From assembly GCF_004339725.1 (NCBI RefSeq), contig NZ_SMGK01000006.1:62001-126000 (forward strand): a stretch of DNA of 64,000 bases. The letters run 5' to 3'. Below the pieces are notes generated by a model. That model saw nothing but the letters and a program-made list of their open reading frames with translations. It did not search any database and had not been told where the DNA came from. Below, piece after piece: positions 8,542 through 15,681 of this stretch (the first letter of the stretch is position 1; each line of letters begins with the position of its first letter). This stretch comes from Acidipila rosea (GTDB lineage Bacteria; Acidobacteriota; Terriglobia; Terriglobales; Acidobacteriaceae). The position numbers and the translations under genes are program-made.

Positions 8542-9420
8542 GGCTGTTATGAAGTTTGCACCAAGATAGGTGCTTACGTTGTCGGCCCGTTCTGTTCATT
8601 ATGGATGGATGGATGGCAAGCAAGGAGAAAGTCGGTTATCCGAGCGATGTTTCGGATGAGGAGTGGGCGTTTGTGTTGCCTTATCTGCTGTTGAGCCGCG
8701 AGGACAGCGCGCATCGGGAGCATGATCTGCGGTCTGTTTTCAACGGCGTTCGCTACATTGCGCGGACGGGAAACCAATGGCGGTTCATGCCGCACGATTA
8801 CCCTCCCTGGCCTGCGATTTATCAGCGGATGCAGCGTTGGATGCGGGCGGGATGCTTCGACCGGCTGGTCGAAGACACGCGCATTCTGCTGCGCGAGTTT
8901 GCCGGACGCAAGGGCCAGCCAACGGCAGCGTGTATCGACAGCCGCACGCTGCAATCCACGCCCGAGAGCGGAGCGCGGGCAGCCTACGACGGCACGAAAC
9001 GGCGCAAGGGCTCGAAGGTCCATATCGCCGTCGATACGCTGGGCCACCTGCTTGCGCTGTCGGTCACCCCGACCGCACCCAGGTCGAGTCGCTGGCCAAA
9101 GAGATGCAGACGGACACCGGCGGCACGATCGAGATGGCCTACGTCGATCAGGGCTACACTGGGCCAAACGCGGTGGAGGCCGCCCAGAGCCACGGCATCC
9201 GGCTCGAAGTGGTCAAATACCCCATGGCCAAACGCGGCTTCGTGCTGCTGCCGCGCCGATGGGTGGTCGAGAGAAGCTTCGCCTGGGCCGCCCGCTTCCG
9301 CAGACTCGTGCGCGACTACGAACGGCTCGACACTACCCTCAAAGGGTTCCATTACGTCGTCTTTGCCTGCCTCATGATCGCCAACATCTTCAAACAACTC
9401 GCATGAACTTCATAACAGCC
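8542..9420 (+). mobile_element. IS5-family-like insertion sequence, 879 bp
   Basis: The element is bounded by perfect 15-bp terminal inverted repeats: GGCTGTTATGAAGTT at 8542-8556 and its complement at 9406-9420. It is flanked by the direct repeat TCTAGT. It encodes one transposase, split into two frames, whose stop codon overlaps the first base of the right repeat. Size, ends and the DDE transposase with an N-terminal DUF4096-type domain fit the IS5 family, probably the IS427 group. It separates the fucosidase gene from the rhaT remnant; its exact repeats suggest a fairly recent insertion. Confidence 0.88.
8601..9406 (+). pseudogene. IS5-family transposase, frameshifted
   Basis: The first frame, from ATG 8601, gives the DUF4096-like start (GYPSDVSDEEWAFVLPYLL), the first catalytic Asp in [10 protein letters not shown], and [20 protein letters not shown]. 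It then runs out of homology near 9066-9075 after LSVTP. The -1 frame resumes with [12 protein letters not shown], the second Asp in AYVDQGYTG, and the Glu in [11 protein letters not shown], ending IANIFKQLA at 9406. The few residues that usually separate 'VTP' from 'DR.QV' are missing, which points to a small deletion of 3n+1 bases rather than programmed slippage. No A-rich slippery heptamer is present at the junction. Programmed frameshifting is known in this IS group, so loss of activity is likely but not certain. ATGG is repeated four times at the start. Confidence 0.8.
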
Positions 9421-9426
9421 TCTAGT
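9421..9426. repeat. Right target-site duplication of the IS
   Basis: TCTAGT copy matching 8536-8541, directly outside the right inverted repeat. Confidence 0.65.
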
Positions 9427-9672
9427 CTGCTTATGGGGCTGTTATGGATTGGGGCCGTTGCGATTTACGGCATCTCTACTCGCTATCTGGGGCGACTGGG
9501 TGACTAGGCTGGATGGGCAATCTACCAGATCACGATGGTGGTGACCGCTAATCTAGCTGGTCTTGCGACAGGCGAATGGCGGCGAGCCTCAAGGACCTCC
9601 TTCGTTGTACTCACTTCCGGCGTAGCGGTGCTGATTCTCGCTACTGTGACCACGGCACTTTCGACACGTTGA
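9427..9672 (+). pseudogene. C-terminal remnant of a RhaT-type L-rhamnose/proton symporter
   Basis: Read in one frame, the segment encodes LLMGLLWIGAVAIYG, STRYLGRLGD, an in-frame TAG at 9505-9507, then AGWAIYQITMVVTANLAG, LATGEWRRASRTS and a final hydrophobic stretch ending at TGA 9670-9672. This matches the last three membrane segments of RhaT proteins (LLWxGxxxxYG, then xGW...xxNxxGxxxxEW). The amino-terminal three quarters of the gene are absent: only about 30 bp remain between the fucosidase stop and the IS, and they do not extend the frame. So the gene was already deleted or decayed when the IS inserted, or the insertion was accompanied by deletion. It lies between a fucosidase and a GntR regulator, a context that suits a deoxyhexose permease. 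Confidence 0.75.
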
Positions 9673-9712
9673 GGTCGGCCCTTTCAGGAAGTGTCACTAC
9701 CCTGTATATCTT

Positions 9713-9739
9713 GAATTGATTACGTTATTTAATTGATTC
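9713..9739. promoter_or_regulatory. Candidate autoregulatory site abutting the gntR start codon
   Basis: GAATTGATT (9713-9721) and AATTGATTC (9731-9739) can be read as an 18-bp-spaced direct repeat of AATTGATT and as an imperfect inverted repeat GAATnnATT/AATnnATTC. The second arm ends at the base before ATG 9740. No ribosome-binding sequence lies within 15 bp of that ATG, so the transcript may be leaderless. Confidence 0.35.
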
Positions 9740-10423
9740 ATGGTTTATGTCCCCAATGCGGTTCGCGGAGAAGCAGCCCTTCTAGCCAAGCAGAGCCTCG
9801 CCACAAAGCTGCGCGAAGAGATTATCCATGGACATCTCATTCCTGGACAACGGATTGTTGAAGGCTATTGGGCCCGCAAATTCGGGGTTGCGCAGACATC
9901 GGTGCGAGAAGCGATAAACATCCTTATCAGTGAAGGTTTTGTCACCAAGGCATCCGGACGCAGTGCGCGGGTCACATCCTATACCGAGGCGGACATTGCG
10001 CAGATCTATGAACTGCGTGTAGCCCTCGAGGGCCTCGCAGCACGTCTTGCTGCACAGCGTCACGCTGATCTGGCTCCCCTTAAGGATGCTTTGAAGGAAA
10101 TGCGCAGGGCTACAAGACAGGGACAGATACGGTTGCTTATTGAAGCAGACCTGCGTTTTCACCTGTGTCTCTGCGAACTAAGCGGTAATCACCTTCTTTA
10201 TACGCAAATGCGTACATTGCTTGTGCCACTCTTTGCGTTCGTTTCGATGCGGGCCATTCAAGTGAATCAAACAGTAAAAGCGTGGGAGTCGGATCTGGAT
10301 AGGCATAAGCGAATCGTTGATCTCATCCTTGACGGAGATCCGGACGCAGCAGAGTTTACCATGCGCTCCACTCTGCAGCGGTTTGCCGCGAGAGCGCATA
10401 GTGTATGGCAGGAAACGCGCTGA
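9740..10423 (+). CDS. GntR-family transcriptional regulator, FadR/FCD type
   Basis: A 227-residue DNA-binding repressor or activator. Residues 15-75 form the winged helix-turn-helix: KLREEIIHGHLIPGQRIVEG, then FGVAQTSVREAINILISEGF and the wing. Residues 90-215 form the all-helical FCD ligand-binding domain with YELRVALEGLAARLAA, the acidic/His cluster EADLRFHLCLCELSGN, and RHKRIVDLILDGDPDAAEF; these Asp and His residues usually bind a metal that contacts small carboxylate or sugar-acid ligands. The position next to the fucosidase and the dead RhaT gene suggests control of deoxyhexose use, but that is inference. The start codon lacks a visible ribosome-binding site. Confidence 0.88.
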   Translation: MVYVPNAVRGEAALLAKQSLATKLREEIIHGHLIPGQRIVEGYWARKFGVAQTSVREAINILISEGFVTKASGRSARVTSYTEADIAQIYELRVALEGLAARLAAQRHADLAPLKDALKEMRRATRQGQIRLLIEADLRFHLCLCELSGNHLLYTQMRTLLVPLFAFVSMRAIQVNQTVKAWESDLDRHKRIVDLILDGDPDAAEFTMRSTLQRFAARAHSVWQETR

Positions 10424-10830
10424 GTGTCTGCGCGCCTTCTACCGTACTCCCGCCATCTGCGTAATAAATCTACACCGCCCCGTAATATGCCTGTTCGATG
10501 ACGTGCACACAGCTTGCCTTCGCCAATGGGAGTGCACGTTTGGCGAAGGAACTCCATCTGCGAACTCACCTCACCCCAGCAGCACTCAATTCGCGGGAGA
10601 GTTCCGCTCGAGACCGTGCTTAAGTCTTGGGTTGGGCATTTGTCTGAAAAGATCAGGTGACTGATTCTCTCAATCGTGCGGAACGGAGGGCTGGCAGCGT
10701 TCCCGGGGGAGTTGGGGCGGTGGTCTTGGGAAAGACATAGCTAATCCTTGTCCATTTGGTAAGCTCACTGAAAGTCACAGCGGGCATAAGACAAACGCTT
10801 TGTGTTGTAAGGTGCCTGGAAATATTTAGC
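10424..10830. other. Intergenic region without a recognisable gene
   Basis: No convincing coding frame or RNA family was seen. It contains two overlapping inverted repeats: ACGTGCAC (10501-10508) with GTGCACGT (10532-10539), and CTTCGCCAA (10518-10526) with TTGGCGAAG (10540-10548). They interleave, so both cannot form as simple hairpins at once. They could be regulator sites or a pseudoknot-capable 3' end of gntR. Confidence 0.4.
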
Positions 10831-10860
10831 TTGACAAGGGTTATTCAGGGTTGTTTATAT
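10831..10860 (+). promoter_or_regulatory. Promoter of the TonB-dependent receptor gene
   Basis: TTGACA (10831-10836), a 17-bp spacer and TTTATA (10854-10859) form a nearly ideal sigma-70-type promoter. Transcription would begin near 10866, giving a leader of about 135 nt before the ATG at 11001. Confidence 0.65.
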
Positions 10861-10867
10861 CAACAAC

Positions 10868-10925
10868 GGCCCCCAACGCGGGGCCTTTCTCTGTTTTCCC
10901 GAAACAATCGTTTGTCTTGTTCGGG
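10868..10925 (+). promoter_or_regulatory. Two hairpins in the receptor mRNA leader, possible attenuator
   Basis: GGCCCC (10868-10873) and GGGGCC (10880-10885) form a 6-bp GC-only stem followed by TTTCTCTGTTTT, which resembles an intrinsic terminator placed almost at the transcription start. It is followed by CCCGAA-A-CAA (10898-10907) pairing with TTGTTCGGG (10917-10925), 9 bp with a one-base bulge. Structures this early can control transcript elongation or protect the 5' end. Confidence 0.4.
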
Positions 10926-11000
10926 AATTCGAAAGCGATACCCGCTGCCACCCACAGGCGGGATCGAGTAAGAGAAGGGATTTTTTTGAGGAGACAGCAG

Positions 11001-14000
11001 ATGCATAAGGTAATTCGCAACGGTCTGGCGCTGGCGGGAACATTCATCCTGTCAGGTGTCGTGGCCTTTGCACAGAACACCAATTCAGGAGACATTCGTG
11101 GCACGGTCACCGATCCAACGGGAGCAGTCATTCCTGGTGTGACCGTTACGGTAAAGGATATAGATAAAGGTGTGACTCACACCTACACAACGGACGGCTC
11201 TGGTGTGTACGACACCGGCTCCATTGTTCCGGACCACTATCTAATTACTTTTACAAAAGACGGTTTTGAGAAGTATGTCCGGGGCCCGATCACACTGCAG
11301 GTAGCGGTCGTTGGTGTGAATGCGGAAATGAAAGTGGGAGCGTCTACGCAGGAAGTAGTGGTGAATACGGATGTTCCACTCCTGCAGACAGAGACGGGAT
11401 CGCAGTCACAGACGCTCGAATCCAAGCAGTTGCTGAATCTGCCTCAAGTTGGCGCAGACTGGGAGAATTTCATTACCCTGCTGCCCGGCGCATCAAGCAC
11501 GATCTTCAACAACCGTAACGGACAGGCAGCATCGATTAACGGCAATCTTCCTTACAATACGGTGCTGGGAGATGGAGCAACTACCACGCTGCCCATGAGT
11601 GAAAACTCCAATGTCATGGTGCTGGAGACGGTCTCAGAGGTTAAAGTCGATGACTCTGCCTTCTCTGCTCAATATGGCATCGGTGGTGTGACCTTCAATC
11701 AGATCAGCAAGGGTGGCTCCAATACGTGGCATGGCTCTGGCTATGAGTTTTTCCAGAATAACGCCCTGAATGCTGCACCGTATGCGTTCGGCCAGAAGTC
11801 TACGGTACCTGTGCTGCGCTACAACAACTTTGGCGGCTCGGTGAGTGGTCCCATCATTAAAGATAAGATGTTTTTTTACTTTAATTATGATCGGACGCTC
11901 GACTACGGCGGAGCGTCAAATGGCTTCATTACAGTGCCAACGGCTGCCATGCTGAATGGTGATTTCTCCGGCCAGCCTACAATCTACGATCCTACGACTC
12001 AGCATGTTGATGCCAATGGCGTTCTGCATCGCACATCGTTTGCGCAGGAATATGGGCAGGGTAATAAGATTCCCACGAACCTGATGGATCCGGTCGCCAA
12101 AGCAATTCAGGCGTATTATCCCCAGGCGAACACCGCAGGCACCCTGGTCAATGGACAGGTCACAAACAACTACTTCTATAACGTCCCCAGCAGCAATCCT
12201 TATACAAAGTATTTCGGTCGCCTGGATTACAACATCAACGCAAACAATCACATGATTGTCTCGGAGACCAACACTGACAATCCGGCAGAGTATCTTAACC
12301 AGGGAATCTGCCCTATTAATTGCCAGCACGGCGATGTGAGCAATGACAATGCCCAAGTCTCAGTCGTTTCGACAATCAGCCCTCGCACCATCAATGAAGC
12401 CCGGTTTGGTTTTACAGACCAGCTGAACTTTTTTACCCCGTTTTCGATTAACGAGGGTTTCCCCGCCAAGCTGGGCTGGAACTTTGCCAAGGCAGACGTT
12501 TTCCCTGATATTCAAGTGAACGGCTCCTGCTGTTTTGAACTGCAGCCTCAGAGCAATGCAGTTTATAAGGAGTTTGTTTTCGATCCCTCCGACGTTATCA
12601 CTTTGACCCGCGGACGGCATGTGCTGCACTTCGGTGGGGAGTTCCTGATTACGCGTGCGGACTCAACGGCATGGGGGAACGAGAATGCCGGCCAGATGCA
12701 GTTCAGTGGCGTCTACACTGCGTCGACACAGGGCACAGCATCCAGCACAGGTGTTCCTTATGCAGACTTCCTGCTGGGTTATGCCAACGGATGGAATGCC
12801 AACGTAACCCCTGAATTTGGCGGCCGGATGAAATCACCGCAGTTGTTTGTGCAGGATGATTTTAAGGTGCGTCCAAACCTCACCGTTAACCTCGGACTGC
12901 GCTGGCAGGGGATGACCGGCTGGACTGAAGTCAAGGGAAACATGAAGTCCTTTGATCCCTCAGTGGCCAACCCGGCCAACAACACCAATGGCGCCATGTG
13001 GTACGGGGTAACCCACGCAAACGGCAGAAACCGGTTGGAGGCTCCTGTGTGGAGCACATTCCTGCCGCGAGCTGGCTTCTCCTATGGCTTCCGTCCGGAT
13101 TCAGTAATACGCGGCGGAATCGGTCTGTATGCCTATACCTGGAGTCTTGATACATATGGTCCAGGAATGGGCGGAGCCTTTGGCTCCAGTGGGAGCGTAT
13201 CCGACAATACGAATGGTATTGATCCGGTTGTCCTGCTCAGCTCAGACGGAAATACCAACTATCAAGGTGCAGCAGGCAAGAGCATCAACTCAGCGTTCCA
13301 AAAAGCGCCGCTTGGAGCCGATGCCTATAATGGGCAGGGCGTTTCCTATCAGGCATACCACACTCCCGTGCCGAAGATTCTGCAGTGGAACTTGTCTCTG
13401 CAGCAGCAATTCGGGCACAACATGGTGGCTGAAATTGCTTATGTCGCAAGCCATGGATATAACCTCCTTTTCCCTGTAGATATCAATCAGGTTCCGGAGA
13501 ATAAGCTGGCTGCGAACGATGCTTCCGGTGCAACTAACGCGCGTCCTTATCCCCTGTTCCAGGGCATCGGTGGAGGTGGTTCGGGCGGCACCAATAATGC
13601 AGTGTCGAACTATAACTCGCTGCAGGTGTCATTGACGAAGCGGCTGTCCTCCGGGCTGCAGTTCAACACTAACTACACCTGGTCGCATATGCTCGACACC
13701 ATTGACTCTTCGGGTTGGGGCAGCAGCTCCGGCACGCAGGGATATCAAAATTCGTACAGCCCCGGAGCGAACTATGGATCGTCGAACTTTGACATCCGTA
13801 ACTCCTTCAAGGAATCAGCGCTATACGATCTTCCCTTCGGCAGAAATCGCCGCTTTCTTAACAGCAATACTTTGCTCGATGAAGTTATCGGCGGTTGGCA
13901 GTTGGCGCCTACCCTCATCTGGAGTTCCGGGCAGCCCTTTACCCCTGTGATGCAGACCAATCAGTCGTTTTCGCAGGCGGGCGACCAGTATCCAAATCTT

Positions 14001-14327
14001 GTAGGTAACCCGACACTGCAGCAAGCTGGCGTCAATGAATGGTTCAATGTGAACGCCTTCGCTTCACCAGGAGCTGGCGCTTTCGGCGACCTCCATAGAA
14101 ACAGCTTGTACGGGCCCCATTATTTACTGGCTAATCTAGCTCTTGGAAAAACGTTCCATGTGTGGGAGCGCGTAAACTTTGAGCTCCGCGGAGAGGCCAA
14201 TAACTTCATCAACCATCCGAGCTTTGGTCTGCCGGATACGAACATCGGTCCCGGACACACGGCACAGATCACTTCAGTCTCGGTTGGTGGACGTACCATG
14301 CAGCTCTACGGACGTATTTCGTTCTAA
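11001..14327 (+). CDS. Oar-like TonB-dependent receptor with N-terminal carboxypeptidase-regulatory-like domain
   Basis: A 1108-residue outer-membrane protein. The ATG at 11001 follows GAGGAG by 8 bp and begins a standard signal peptide (HKVIRNGLALAGTFILSG, cleavage near AFAQ); the frame is open upstream for 50 codons without such features. Residues 30-115 are a CarboxypepD_reg-like beta-sandwich (GDIRGTVTDPTGAVIPGVTV). A plug domain follows (EVVVNTDVPLLQTETGSQSQ, LNLPQVGADWENFITLLPGA, then EVKVDDSAFSAQYG and GSNTWHGSGYEFFQNNALNA). The remaining 800 residues are a beta-barrel with many aromatic strands and repeated short turns, ending with the terminal aromatic residue of LYGRISF. Such receptors are highly expanded in Acidobacteria and are linked to uptake of carbohydrate breakdown products, though the substrate here is unknown. 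Confidence 0.9.
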   Translation: MHKVIRNGLALAGTFILSGVVAFAQNTNSGDIRGTVTDPTGAVIPGVTVTVKDIDKGVTHTYTTDGSGVYDTGSIVPDHYLITFTKDGFEKYVRGPITLQVAVVGVNAEMKVGASTQEVVVNTDVPLLQTETGSQSQTLESKQLLNLPQVGADWENFITLLPGASSTIFNNRNGQAASINGNLPYNTVLGDGATTTLPMSENSNVMVLETVSEVKVDDSAFSAQYGIGGVTFNQISKGGSNTWHGSGYEFFQNNALNAAPYAFGQKSTVPVLRYNNFGGSVSGPIIKDKMFFYFNYDRTLDYGGASNGFITVPTAAMLNGDFSGQPTIYDPTTQHVDANGVLHRTSFAQEYGQGNKIPTNLMDPVAKAIQAYYPQANTAGTLVNGQVTNNYFYNVPSSNPYTKYFGRLDYNINANNHMIVSETNTDNPAEYLNQGICPINCQHGDVSNDNAQVSVVSTISPRTINEARFGFTDQLNFFTPFSINEGFPAKLGWNFAKADVFPDIQVNGSCCFELQPQSNAVYKEFVFDPSDVITLTRGRHVLHFGGEFLITRADSTAWGNENAGQMQFSGVYTASTQGTASSTGVPYADFLLGYANGWNANVTPEFGGRMKSPQLFVQDDFKVRPNLTVNLGLRWQGMTGWTEVKGNMKSFDPSVANPANNTNGAMWYGVTHANGRNRLEAPVWSTFLPRAGFSYGFRPDSVIRGGIGLYAYTWSLDTYGPGMGGAFGSSGSVSDNTNGIDPVVLLSSDGNTNYQGAAGKSINSAFQKAPLGADAYNGQGVSYQAYHTPVPKILQWNLSLQQQFGHNMVAEIAYVASHGYNLLFPVDINQVPENKLAANDASGATNARPYPLFQGIGGGGSGGTNNAVSNYNSLQVSLTKRLSSGLQFNTNYTWSHMLDTIDSSGWGSSSGTQGYQNSYSPGANYGSSNFDIRNSFKESALYDLPFGRNRRFLNSNTLLDEVIGGWQLAPTLIWSSGQPFTPVMQTNQSFSQAGDQYPNLVGNPTLQQAGVNEWFNVNAFASPGAGAFGDLHRNSLYGPHYLLANLALGKTFHVWERVNFELRGEANNFINHPSFGLPDTNIGPGHTAQITSVSVGGRTMQLYGRISF

Positions 14328-14350
14328 CGGTTGCTTGCAGTATTTATGCG

Positions 14351-14390
14351 CTGTATCGCCGCGATGGTTCCATGCCTCGCGGCGATACAG
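14351..14390 (+). terminator. Perfect 14-bp hairpin after the receptor gene
   Basis: CTGTATCGCCGCGA (14351-14364) and TCGCGGCGATACAG (14377-14390) pair without mismatch around a 12-nt loop, 24 bp after the receptor stop. No T run follows, so it may act as a mRNA 3' stabiliser or partial terminator that sets expression of the receptor apart from the TPR gene. Confidence 0.5.
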
Positions 14391-14493
14391 TGAAAAAGAG
14401 CGGCTATGCAGCGAATATGGTAGTTAGCCCTTGGCGGGACGGTGCAGGTTGCCGTCCCATAATTTTTGGGCGCATAGCTATGATTGAGTTGTT

Positions 14494-15681
14494 ATGAAAA
14501 GAATGGTTCTATATTTTGTGGTTTTGCTTGTATCTACAGGCACGTACCCCGCGTGGGCACAAGCGAAAGCTCAGCAGCAGGTCGCGGATCATATGGCCAG
14601 GGCTCTGGAATACCTGCGCCAGAAGCAGCCTGCCCAGGCGATACCCGAATTCAAGGCAGTCGTCGCGCTCGATCCCTCTAATCTGAACGCCCGCGCAAAT
14701 CTGGGTGTCCTTTTGTATTTCTCCGGAAATTACAAAGATGCGATACCTCAGTTCGAGGCGGCGCTGAAGCTTGATCCGAATCTAGCAAAGATACGATCAC
14801 TGCTGGGAACAAGCGAGGAGCGAATTGGCGATCTGCAGGGGGCCGCTGAGAACTTGAGTGGAGCCTTCGAGAAGATTGACGAGCCTAAGGTGCGGATCGA
14901 GACAGGGTTATCGTTGATCGAGACTTATGCAGCGATGGGGAGGCTGGATAAAGCAGGGTCTATAGCGGGGGAGTTGCGAAACATGGCCCCCGAGGATCCA
15001 GCGGTATTGGCGACGGTGTACCAAATCTATTCCCAGCTTGCGGATGAGGCGCTCCTGAGCTTGTCAGTCGTAGCTCCGGAATCGGCGCAGATGCACATGA
15101 TGATGGCACATGAATTGGTGCAGCAGGGAAATAATGCAGCGGCAATTTTGCAGTACCAGGAGGCATTGAAGATCAATCCAAACCTGCCCGGTCTGCACTA
15201 TGAATACGCGGAGATGCTGCACAACTCGCCTGAGCCGAAGCTGCAGGCGCAGGCCGAAGGCGAATACAAGCTTGCGTTGGAGGTGAATCCCTTCGACGAA
15301 AAAGCTCTACGTGGCTTGGGTGAGCTGGCGATGGAGCAGGGTGACTTGAAGACCGCAGAGATACAAGAGCGGCGTGCTGTAGCTCTGGAGCCCAATGACT
15401 CTGAAGCAAAAACAGATTTGGCGAAGGTGCTGATCGCGCTTAACCAGAAGCAGCAGGCGATGGCACTGCTGGAGAGCGCAATAGCGCTTGATCCGACCAA
15501 TTACACAGCTCACTACCGCTTGAGTACGCTTTATCGGCAGATGGGCAGGACGGCGGATGCGAGAAAGCAGATCGAGGAGTTCCAGCACTACAAGCAGTTG
15601 AAGGACAAGTTGGGCAAGATTTTCCAGCAGATGCGGACGGCTGAAGATGTCAAAGCGCAGTCCGAGGGTGGGATGAAATAG
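14494..15681 (+). CDS. Secreted tetratricopeptide-repeat protein
   Basis: A 395-residue protein with a signal peptide (MKRMVLYFVVLLVSTGTYPA, cleavage near AWAQ) and about eight TPR units. Recognisable repeats begin at ARALEYLRQKQPAQAIPEF (about residue 35), ARANLGVLLYFSGNYKDAI, IRSLLGTSEERIGDLQGAA, MMMAHELVQQGNNAAAILQY, LRGLGELAMEQGDLKTAE and LAKVLIALNQKQQAMALLE, each followed by the usual 'lDP' turn. It presumably scaffolds protein-protein contacts in the periplasm. The next gene starts with GTG immediately after its TAG, so the two are translationally coupled and probably act together. Confidence 0.88.
   Translation: MKRMVLYFVVLLVSTGTYPAWAQAKAQQQVADHMARALEYLRQKQPAQAIPEFKAVVALDPSNLNARANLGVLLYFSGNYKDAIPQFEAALKLDPNLAKIRSLLGTSEERIGDLQGAAENLSGAFEKIDEPKVRIETGLSLIETYAAMGRLDKAGSIAGELRNMAPEDPAVLATVYQIYSQLADEALLSLSVVAPESAQMHMMMAHELVQQGNNAAAILQYQEALKINPNLPGLHYEYAEMLHNSPEPKLQAQAEGEYKLALEVNPFDEKALRGLGELAMEQGDLKTAEIQERRAVALEPNDSEAKTDLAKVLIALNQKQQAMALLESAIALDPTNYTAHYRLSTLYRQMGRTADARKQIEEFQHYKQLKDKLGKIFQQMRTAEDVKAQSEGGMK

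Noticed and set aside
8574-9167. Long minus-strand frame in the IS
   Set aside because: Antisense shadow of the transposase with no family resemblance.
8722-9507. 261-residue plus-strand frame joining the IS to flanking DNA
   Set aside because: Most of it is an out-of-frame shadow of the transposase; only its last part (from 9427) is real, as the RhaT remnant.
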